Below, one piece after another: positions 29,634-41,600 of a DNA stretch of 64,000 bases; position 1 is the first letter of the stretch, and the number at the start of each line of letters is the position of its first letter. The DNA is from Asterias amurensis. Its lineage: Eukaryota; Echinodermata; Asteroidea; Forcipulatida; Asteriidae. Made by a program: the position numbers and the translations under genes. The stretch spans positions 12,752,512 through 12,816,511 of the forward strand of contig NC_092665.1 of the NCBI RefSeq assembly GCF_032118995.1, in the 5' to 3' direction. A model generated the notes under the pieces. The model saw nothing but the letters and a program-made list of their open reading frames with translations, was not told the DNA's origin and searched no databases.

Positions 29634-32600
29634 ATGAGTATTCCTCCGAATCGCCATCCGTGTTGTTTGGGGCATATCAATTTTTACTGGAACAGAACAG
29701 GTGAAAAGAGGGGCCCCCGATGCCCAATGTGTCTTTCTCTGCCGTTGCGAGACGCCTGCATCGCGTCCGATCGACCCACCCAACTAGCGGGCTTCGTGAA
29801 GCTCTTGAGTAGCGTGACGCGGCGTCAGCCCGGTGAGAAACTGGACCCGGAGGCGATGGCTTTGGCCCTGGGTAGGGACAAGGACTGGAGGGTTAGACAA
29901 GTGGAAATCATGAGGGCGATACAGAGGGCACTGACGGTGGCGAAATTTGACCAGAAGGTAATCAAAACAAAAGGCCTAGCATAGGGACTTTAGACTTTTA
30001 GATTTTTAGAGTTAGATCCAGTAACTGGGGCGCTGTAGTGTACAATGTTTGTCAAAATTTCGAAAACAGGAGTATTATTATTATTATTTATTATTAACAA
30101 GTTCTTATATAGCGCATTTTCACAAACCGTATCAATGCGCTTTTTAGTCCCCTGGTCATAGGGCCAATAAACATCCCTTTAATCTTTCTCCAGCTCCCAT
30201 TAGGGAGACAGCCCCGAGCTGCCGTGGCGCTCCGAAAGCTTTTCATTCACAATATCAACCTCTACCCTCGCAGATTGATACCCCTGGGTGAAGAGAAGCA
30301 ATTATAGTAAAGTATCTTGCTCAAGGACACAAGTGTCACGACCGGGATTCGAACCCACACTCCGGTGAATTAGCACCAGAACTTGAATTTGATGCTCTTA
30401 ACCACTCGGCTGCGACACTCTACAGCGCCCCAGTTACTGGGTCTAGCCTACATTACACTGTACTTCAAACTTGATTTTTTTTTTAGTTTGCCATACTTTT
30501 TGATTTGATTTGATTTGATTTGTTTCTTACTATCAATTTATCACTCTGATTATATTCATATCATTGTTGTCTAAATTTCTGCATCGGGATTTGGGGATAT
30601 TTTTCCGCACCTCGCTACCAATTTTTCACTCATTTTTACAAAAAGGGATAGGCCTATCTCTATAATGAGGTAACTAATTAAATTGGATACTAAATTATTT
30701 CATATCAAACATGTCGAATGAACAAGTGGTGGCGTGATATGGAAACTTTTCCAAATCCCAATCCGGATAACTTTCCATATAGACGCCACCACTTCTTCAC
30801 AAATTTTTACTAAAAGGGATATCTCATTGAGGTAAATTAAAAACTATATTATTTCATATCAAATGAAAAATTGGTGGCCTCATACAGATACTTTTCCAAA
30901 TGAACCATGCGATTGTGAACCTCATCATCAGCAGACACACAAGGATAGGAAAGATAACATTACCACACTCCTACTCCTACTTAGGCCAAATAACAAAAAT
31001 TACCAGTTGATCGTCCGGATTTTTCAAAAAAGAGGAGGATGAGGGCCTTACTATTGACTATTTACTGTTTTTTTTCAAGATGGCCGCTAAGTATTTCAAA
31101 TCAAACAGGCCACCAATTCTTCAGTTTGAATCAACCGCAAACTTATTTATACCATATTGTAGTTGCATGAGGACCTGTATGAACACTAACACTAACAGGG
31201 TCGGATAACACTAAAAAGATTTGCCGGTAATAAGGCATTCACTAATATTGTTATTATTAAACAGACGATTACAAGTGTTCGAGAGCATCAAGTTAGATAC
31301 GGGAAAAGTTCCTAGGCCAGTCCTTGATGGATAACAAATTTCTTTTTAAAAGATCAACGATCAACTGGTATTTCTTTTTATTTTGGCCTAACATGTAGTC
31401 CTATCTAGTGAAGTAGAATTATCTTAACAATAGTTTGAGGAGTTGGCAACGCACCAAAGAGAGGAACATTGCAACATTCAAATATTTTCCTGTGGTCTGG
31501 TGGATGGTTTTTGAAGTATTTACTTTACACAAAGGTTTACGCCTACAAGGGTGCTGTGGCGTAATATATGCAGCCAATCATATCAACGCCCGTTTTACAA
31601 AGCAATAAAATTCATCGCAAGACAAGTTTTCAGTATCACCATAGTGATTTGTATCGTGACATCACACTTTGCAATTACGATCAATTTTAGATCTTTGTGA
31701 AATCAGCCCTAGCAACACTGGGGCAAACCCCTTTTTTTTCTCGACAAGTGCACGTTTTCTCCACCCATTACACAGCACAGGATCATCTGCAGACTTGTAG
31801 ACTAAAAAAAAAATTTGTGGGGAATTGTGCCTTTTCACTGAACCAGTCAATATAAAATGGAGTGTTAAAAAATGAACAAGATTGAAATTATTTATTATTA
31901 CTCTGTTTCAATTATTTTTCTTTGCAGATTACATTTTGTCAAATCATCGATACAAGGGGACCAATAAGTATCAACGTAAGTACTTGGATATTCATCAAAA
32001 TTTGAGAATTATTTATCAGCCCAAAAATCTGGAGTACATGTAAGCTTCATGATCATTATCATTTAGAGATAATGGCCCAATTTCATGGCTGATGGACTCT
32101 GTTGTATCTATACATATGCCTACAGAAGCTCTAGGCCCTTTTCGAATCATTGGGGCAATTCCAAGCAAACATGGACAGGACACCAAGAAAAATTCATCTT
32201 TCCACTTAGAAGTTATAGCTAACATATGAAACAAATTTATTTTTAGTTGTTGACAAGGAATGAAACAAATTTTTCAGAATAAGAACTCAGCTTGGGCTCC
32301 ATGTAGGTGTGGCTACATTGTCTAGGAAAACTGTAATGCGACTGACCGTAATGCGACTGACCATGGTTTTGCCATGTTTACCTAAAAGTTCAAGTTGCTG
32401 ACCATTCATAAGTATCCTGTTGGATACTCATGTATAAGAGTTGTGTGTTACATATAGTGACACTTTCGCAAGCTTTTTGATATAGGAAATTTTTGAATTG
32501 TGACAAGTGTGTTTTTTACCATGTCCTTTTTGTGTAATGGGACTGACCGCTTTTTACAGCGTTATAACATCCAGAGGTCAAAGCCGACAACATTTCTAAT

Positions 32601-35600
32601 ATCCTCGCTTCAAAGCCTTGGGTGTCAAGTTCAAATCAGTCTATAAACTTAGTGGAAAGAATATCTCACATAGAACTTCTAGCACCAAGATCGAGAAGTG
32701 ACACTGAAAAGTGTAATGCGACTGACCGTGGAATTGTCCGTTGGCTTCAGCTTTGGATTTGGCTTTACGCTCCGCTCTATCGACTGAAGCCCTGAGTATG
32801 TATGCAAAGCACGGCGGCGCCCAGCTACCCTGAGCCGAATCTGGAGTCGAAGCCACGGTTTCGAAAAGGCCCACAGTAAGAGTCTATGTTTCTTTGTGAC
32901 CGAGGTGTTTATTGTTGACTCTGACTCTGTTTTTATTTTCAGCATGACATGGAATGGCGACAGTTAGCCAACCTTCTTATGGATGCAGGAATCTTAGAGG
33001 TATCAACTCTACTCCTCAAGATCCGCATACCAAACCTAACTGATGAGGTAATGTTTTGTCAGAGTGATACACAACCTTGTTTCCCTGTTTCAGCTTCAGG
33101 AGTACATGTACATTGTAGGCGGCACGTGCCCTGGTGACAGTTGATTTGGGCAACACCACAAATCAGTTAAATCATGTAGGCCTAAGTGAAGCCCTTATTC
33201 TTGAAGTGATAAAACAAGAGAGAGGATTTTTTTGGGGGGAATCAGTGTGCTTTGGTTGAATAGTTTTATAACTGTATCAATGCATTGTCAGTTATTTATG
33301 TAGCCTTAAAGCTTTGTAAATGGCTTAGATTTTTGTGAGGCACTTTAATATGCCTGTATGTGTAGTATGACAAAGATTTACCAGCAAAAGGTCTTGAACT
33401 GTGCTCTTGAAGGGGCACAGGGGCGTTTCTACAAGGAAAATGTCAATTTGTAAATTAAAACTTTGCAAAGGGCACCACAGCAAAGCATCGCAAGTACTGT
33501 AGAAGCCTTGGGTTATTTTGAGGTCTACAGTAGGATTATTTTGTTTGCTTGTTTGCTTGGTTTTTTTTAGACTGATGTCTACGGCGACCCATGGGAGTCT
33601 ATCTATTTTTATACGCTTGAGACCATGTCTAACATCTTGTTGACCAGTCACTGGGAGAACCCCAGAGCCAGGGCGTTCACCATCAAGGCAATAGGAACTG
33701 ACTACATCCATGCTGTCATGGCCTTCGTCAAGGGTAAGAAATTTACACTCCACTCGTCTGATTTCCCCCCCCCCTTTTTTTTTATTGGTATAATACACAC
33801 AAAATGACCAGCAGCAAGTAGCGTGTTCTTTGCTCTCAATGAAATAAAAACAATAATAATTTTATGAGAATTTGGCTACTTGAACAAAAATCTCAGAAAA
33901 CCCCATAGCCAACATTGCACTCACCATCAAGGCAATAGGAACTGACTATATCCATGCTGTCATGGCCTTCGTCAAGGTAAGAACTTAACACTCCCCTCGT
34001 CTGATGCTCCTTTAGTTGCGTGTTCTTTGCTCTCAACGAGATGAAAACAATAAAAACTTGATGAAAATTTGGCTACTTAAACAAAAGTTTCCGAGAACCC
34101 AAGAGCCAACCTTGGTTTGTTATTTTATGTATGTTGGGATATACCTCATGTGAATACTAGTCTTTGACAATTACCGATTGTGTCCAGTGCCTTTAAATCT
34201 CCAAGGACCAAGCTCAGACATTTTTCCATTTTCTACGAGCTGCGCTATTAGAAACTAGTAAAACAGCAAGCTGAATGGTCCTTGCTGGAAAGTCAACTGA
34301 AAAAGTTATGTACAAAGTCTGTAGATCTCCATTCAGGGCTGATTTTCATTAATCCTGTAAGCACAACAAATTGCTAAGCACAGGAAAGTATTGCTTAACA
34401 GAAATAGGTTACCAGCCAAACATTAATGTTGTTGTGACTGGTAACCAATCAATTTTTACTTAGCAATGACATTTATCTAGCAGTATTTTCTGCTTAAAGG
34501 AACACGTTGCCTTGGATCGGACGAGTTGGTCAAAACAAAAGCGTTTGTAACCGTTTTTTATAAAATGCAGATGGTTGAAAAGATGTTTTAAAAGTAGAAT
34601 ACAATGATCCACACAAGTTTGCCTCGAAATTGCGTGATTTTCCTTCTACTGTGCGAACTAACATGGTCGGCCATTTATGGGAGTCAAAATTTTGACCCCC
34701 ATAAATGGCCGACGTGTTAGTCGACGAGGTAAAAGGAAAACCACGCAATTTCGAGACATGTTTGTGTGGATCATTGTATTCTACTTTTACAACATCTTTC
34801 TACCCATATGCATTTTATAAAAAAACGGTTACAAACGCTGTTCAAAGACTAACTCGACCGATCCAAGGCAACGTGTTCCTTTAACAGAGCTCATGAAATT
34901 TGGCCCTGATGACATTTTCTGTTTTTTTTTCCCTCTCTATTACCAGAGACCAAATACTTCATGGTGACAATCATGGCCATCTACAACTTCTGCCACATCT
35001 TCACGGACTTCCCCGCCGTTGGCGTCAAGCTGGACAGTTCAGGCATCATGACTAAACTCGGCTACTTCCTCCACAAGGACAACTCCGTCCGCATCATGAA
35101 CAAGTGGATGCAGCAGGGACTCTTTGCCTACGAGCTGGACCAGCTGATGGAGAACCCCGCCGGATTGCTCCCGCTGACCACGGTCGCCAACCCGGACGTC
35201 AAGAATCTACCTGACTGCAACGACCAGGAACTTCGAGAGATCGGGATCCAGTTTGCGAGCACCTTGCAACAGACGAGTCTGCAGTGTTTAGGGTTTGTAA
35301 GTAGCAATATTAATTTTGGTTTTACCCTTGGCTGTTGCAATTCTAGAGCAGTGGCATACCATTTAGACTACCTAGATTGCTCGATAGCTAGAGTTGGTAC
35401 CGGAAAGATTTAATAGATGGAAATTGCATCAGGGATTTGCATCTTTGGTTTTACCCATAGTACATGGTACAACGATGTGTATGAAGCACTGTATTCTCAG
35501 TACTTGTTAGTAGCAGTCATCAAATTTCAATCAATCAATCAATCAAAATGTGATGCGATCAATCAAATTTCAATCAATCAATCAGTCAATCTGATTCAAT

Positions 35601-38600
35601 CATTCATTGATGTGTGATAATCTATAAATGTGATGCGATCAATCAAATTTCAATCAATCAATCAATCAATCTGATTCAATCAATCATTGATGTGTGATAA
35701 TCTATAAATGTGATGCGATCAATCAAGTTTCAATCAATCAATCAGTCAATCTGATTCAATCAATCATTGATGTGTGATAATCTATAAATGTGATGCGATC
35801 AATCAAATTTCAATCAATCAATAAGTCAATCTGATTCAATCAATCATTGATGTGTGATAATCTATAAATATGATGCGATCAATCAAATTTCAACCAATCA
35901 ATCAGTCAATCTGATTCAATCAATCATTGATGTGTGATAATCTATAAATGTGATGCGATCAATCAAATTTCAATCAATCAATCAGTCAATGTGATTCAAT
36001 CAATCATTGATGTGTGATAATCTGTAAATGTGATGCGATTAATCAAATTAAGTCTGTTGTCAACACAGGTATTTCTTTCTTTTCTTTTTTACATTTATGC
36101 TTTAATGCTGTTAAAACCCCATGTTGAAACCAACTTTGGTGTAAAAGACAATTAAACTGTGAAAAAGGGGTTTGAAGTCAATTTGTTTTTTTGAAAAAAC
36201 ACTGGCACATTTTATTTCAATGCTTATTTTAACCCCTTTTTGATGTTATTCATAAGGATTCAGGAAGTTGCCAATATCAATTCAAACATTTTTTTTGCAT
36301 TTAAATTTACATTTAAAATGTTGCCCCTGTTTTGGCGTGTTTCTCCAAACTGATATTTCAGACAACTGACACAAACCTGTATTTACCTGGCAAGTAGATA
36401 CCCACATGATGTTTCTGCAAACCAAATATACATTGCTATCTCACCATGCATTGCCTCGAATCCTATTAATCGCATCACATTTATACTTAGTGCTTGTGCA
36501 CTCGGTATTTTAGATTGGTTTATGCCATTGTTTTCCAACATTTATTGTAGTATTTTTATCTTTGATGCAGTTGTCGAAAGATAAAGCTGTGCGATCGTAT
36601 GTTACAAAAGATCCACTTGCAGGAAGGGTGAGTTGTTAGGTAGCAAGGGAATACAAGAGCGGTGGCAAGGTTTTAACATCTGTTTAAAACCAGCAGGCTT
36701 GTGGTTGGACGCTAAAGGACTGAGTCGAAGGCGTGCTGTGCGCAATAAGTGACCACACGCGTGGTCATTTATTCATGTTATTGCGCGGCCATGACCCTGC
36801 AAAGTAAGAAGCGGATTTTGAAGACTTAGTCATCACTCTTTTATTCCCATTCATAAATACCTTTCTGTAAAAACATTAAAAAAGTTAAGTACGAAATCGG
36901 ACAGTTCAAGCTTCTCACTTGGTGTATTCCCGCATAAGCATAAAATAACTAACTTGTGAATTTGAACTCAATTGGTTGTGGAAAGTGAGAGAGAATAATG
37001 GAAGAAAAAACACCATTGTCGCACAAGTTGTGTGCTTTCAGATGTTTTAAAATTTGAGACCTCAGCTGGGTCTCGAATTCAATTCAAATATTTTAGTGAG
37101 AAATTACTTCCTTCTCAAAAACTACAATACTTCAGAGGGAGCCGTTTCTCACAACTTTTTAAAATATCAACAGCTCTCCATTGCTCATTACCAAGTAAGT
37201 TTTATGCTTACAACTATTTTGAGGTATTACCAATAGTGTCCAGTGTCTTGAAAATAAAAGTTATTGATGGTTTTTTGTGTCAGGCTGTCAGTCGATGGCT
37301 GCGCATGCCCATCCTGTCTACAGAAAATTGTTACATGCTACAAGCGTGTCTTAAAGTTTTATCGGAGATGGTCCACGTCAACGGCTTTGCCTGGAAGCTT
37401 CTCGATGACTATGGCTTTATGGGTCATCTGGAAAAAGGAGGTGAGTTGGTCAGGAGGGAATAGAGAAGAAAAAAACACCATCGATGCACAAGTTGTGTGC
37501 TTTCAGATGTCTTTTGTATTTTCTTTTCCTTTTTCAATAATTGTTTGTTTAAATATATTTTTTTGTTGTGTTCCCTTTATAAGCTTCAGTAATGCCCCCA
37601 TTTAGTATTTTTTCTTGTATCTATTGTTTAGTTTTTTTTAAGATGCTATGTCAGATTTTTGGCCGATTTGACTTAAAAAAGGCATTTTGATTGGGGTCGA
37701 GAAAGTTAAAAGCTTTCATTTGAGCCATTGCTCAAAAAAGTCCGCCAGTTATTAGTAGCACTAAAATAAAGTGCTCAAAATTAGTTTTTGTCGGGATCCC
37801 GACAGTATATCACGTGACCAATTCTTATGTGTTTTATTAGAAACGTTTTAAATTGTTTTTCCTGGTTCCTGTCCATTAAAAGTAAAAGTTTAACTTGTTT
37901 TCGTTAGAGCGGGTGATACTCTTTGAAATACCATACACTCAAAAAACTCTATTTTTTAATGTTTGGGGCCAAAAATCTGACATCTTTAAAGTGCTTTTAT
38001 CCCTGTGAAAATAAATGTTGATAAATTTTACTGAATTGAATTGAAGTTGAATGGTTTCAAATGGTTGGCCAACCGGCTGGAAAATGTCACCAAGTGTAGA
38101 AGGATGTTACAAGGAATGATTTTATTTTTTTGTTAACTGTTTTCTTTCTCGTCTCATTGTGATGCAGCTTTCTACCCCAGTAAAGACGTCATATGGCATT
38201 ACTTAGAGGTAGCTACGAGAATAGGAATGCACCGTGGTCTTTTGCTAAAGAGAATCGTAGAAAATCCTGTGAGTTTATTTGGCTTTCATTAATGAGAATC
38301 TTGAATGCAGTTTTTTTTGAGGAGAAAAAAAAAGAATATTTAATTGAGATAACAGACCTGGAATAACATGGAAGCCAAATTTGCCAATTGCTTCCCAGTC
38401 ACCTGGAAGTGGTATTTTGTCAAAATAAAGCTTTTTGATGAGTCGAATATGAATACACAGTCACCTAAGGTTCCAAAAAATTAGTTTCCATTTTATTTAC
38501 AAATTTAAAAATAGGCCTGACCCGAGAGGGGACTGATCGATATGATCATTATCACGTGGTAATTCTCAAATTATGTCCTTTTCTTGTATTCATTCGGACT

Positions 38601-41600
38601 TGTACATGTAAGCCTGCATCTATTCTTGGTTTGTCTGATAAAGTTAGTCATTAGTCAATAGTTATTTGTTGATAATCATTAGTCAATAGTCAATAATCAA
38701 TAATTCTATTTTCTTTAAAATGTCTCTTCATTTCCAGTTCGTCATGCGGTCAGCCGGGATCCACATGTACAGCCTTGAGCCCAATTGTCATGTCTATTCC
38801 ATAGCTCTACTAACACTGGCCGTTGATAACCCTGGGGTGGAATATGTTATCAAATACTTCGGCCCCAGACATTTCTACTACTACTCTGATTATTTTTTCA
38901 ACAAGGTGAGTCATCGGCCATTTTTAAGAGGAATATCAATTCCTTTCTTCAGCTCCACTGAAGCATGTCTATGTGTTCATCTCTGAGCTCTTTACCTAGA
39001 GTGGCTTTTTTAGCCTTGTGTTGGCTGAACTTGCATAAAAGCATAACAAAAAATTGTTTTTGATATATATTAACACAGTTTTCTGTGCTGGCCATTTCCT
39101 GTTTTTTTTGTGTGCAATAAACAAAGTTATGTGATCGCGTTCTGAAGTTTGAAGCTTAGGAACTTTTTTACTTGTTTTTTTGTACTTCTTCCTGCAGACA
39201 CCAATTATAGGAATCAAAGTGTCTGAACTACAAAATGGCTGCCGACGCTTAGGCAAGAAGTAAGTTATATTCAAAACTATGGAGATGGTTCTTGTAATTG
39301 ATTAAGCCTGGTGCACTACATGTACATACTTGGCAACACAGGTTGTATACTCCCCAGGGAGCTGAGATGGTTTAAGAATGAAGTTTATGGCCCAGTGAAC
39401 AGGGGTATTAATTTGTTGGTCATTCTTTGGAATTGGGCCATATAAGAGCTGATATATATATATTTTGTAATTATTTTTATTCCGATTCTAACACTATCAA
39501 TACTTTTCTGTTCTCTTCAGAATGTACGATAGAGCAGAAAAAGAATTCAGTAAAACCCGTCATCTGATTCTGGATGCCAGTAAAGCCAGCGAGCTCAAGG
39601 AGAAAGGAAATCAATGCTACAAGAGCGGAAAGTGTCAAGAAGCTATAGCGTTTTACACCCAGGCCCTCAGTGTCTGTCCACCTACAAAACCAGACAAGAA
39701 AGGTCAAAAGAGGGAACCGAGTAGTCCACCATTATGGTAAGCTTTAGACTCCCCCCTTGCAAAAAAAGTAGAAGGAAGTTCTCTTTCGTTCCAGTGGCAA
39801 CCAAACTTCTGAATGGTTGACGTTTTGCACTTGTTTTCAACTGTTTCCATGTGCAGGTTGCAACTGTTGGGAGGTCTGGTTTTGTCATTTTGTCAAATAA
39901 TCTTTCTATTTTTTAATTATTGTAGATTGTAGATTTCTCTAAATATTTTTAGATGGAGCTGATCTACTGTTGTAATTGTCTGTAAAGGATGATTACAGTT
40001 TTTTTAATTGAATTGAATTGAAATTTGTGGTTCTGCTGAAAAACTGACTACGCAGGTTTAATTCTGTGGGAATCTCTGGGGTTTTCCTCCATCTAAAACT
40101 GAAACTTCCTTCGTCTTATTCCAATCGGCTGCAGTTAAGATATGGTACAACTTATTATTTATTTCTAGTTTTTTCTACTCATTAATAGCTTTTGACGCAC
40201 TCAGAATTATTCAAACTAATTCCGATGGTTCCCGCTCTTTCTGATCTACTGCTGTTCAGTTATGAAATGAATTATTGATAATTATTACTTCCAGTTGTCT
40301 TCTACTCTTTAATAGCTTTTGACACCCTTAGTTTTTTAAGCTAGTTCCAATGTTCCCCTGTCTTTCTGATCTACTGCTGTTCAGTTATGATATAAATTAT
40401 TGATAACTATTATTTGTTGTTGTTTTCTACTCATAAATAGCTTTTGACACCCTCAGTTTTTCAAACTAGTTCCGATGTTTCCCCGTTTTTCTGATCTACT
40501 GCTGTTCAGTTATGATATAAATTATTGAAAACTATTATTTGTTGTTTTCTACTCATAAATAGCTTTTGACACCCTCAGTTTTTAAAACTATTTCAGATGT
40601 TTCCCGGTCTTTCTGATCTACTGCTGTTCAGTTATGATATAAATTATTGAAAACTATTATTTGTTGTTGTTTTCTACTCATAAATAGCTTTTGACACCCT
40701 CAGTTTTTAAAACTAGTTCCGATGTTTCCCGGTCTTTCTGATCTACTACTGTTCAGTTATGAAACAAATCACTGATTATAATATTACCTGCTTTTTTCTC
40801 CTCTCAAGGTCTCCCCTGCCAGCGACGTTGCTTAGTAACCGCGCACAATGTTATATCAATCTTGGCGATTACGAGAAAGCTGTTGAAGATTGCGATGAGG
40901 CGATTGCAAGATGCTTAGGAGGTAATTGAATTCCATCTTAAAGAAAGTTGCAATCTTGATTCCATGTCCAATTATCAGAGCTAAGATGCATCGTCAGGTT
41001 TGTTGGTCAATGAATTCATTTTTGGTGCGATTGAAAATATGATTCCTACTGCAACTTAATGGACCTAATGCAGTGACATAATGTGACTTAGCATATCAAC
41101 CAACTTTGGATCCCCCAAATTGGATCCCTAATTGGACCCCTAGGTCAAAGGTCAATGTCATTATGTTTAAAACAAAGTAATGTTGTCCAAGCATAAGCTC
41201 AAGAATTACTTGGCATATCTTGTTTATTAATTTTGTTTTTTACCCATACACCAATGTGTGTAAGCACTGTATACTCGGTGCTTTCCAGAGTCCTGTGAAA
41301 AAATATCACAGGCATGTTATTCGGTGTGATTCGAACCCAGGACCCTTGCAATTCTAAAGCAGTGTCTTACCAACTAGACTGCCGAGGTTGTTTGGTAGCT
41401 AGAGGCAGCTCGAAACCAAAATTACGGATCTTTATCCCCGATGCAAATTTAACATCTCTTATAAAATTTTGTTTGTTGGCTGGTCTTGGGATCCGCAAGA
41501 AGCTCGTTATTTTATGGGTCAAACATCTAGGTCGTTATGGCTAAAACAAAATAAATGTTGTCTACCAGTGATAACTCAATAGTTGGATTAATCTCAGCGG

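Noticed and set aside
30280-30420. Possible tRNA-Leu/Ser gene on the minus strand
   Set aside because: The tRNA-like head runs straight into a SINE body and GCGCTATATAAG tail shared by other copies in the window.
37032-37463. 143-residue open frame
   Set aside because: It joins a MITE B remnant to the real exon 7 (37284-37440) without a splice; only the exon part is coding.
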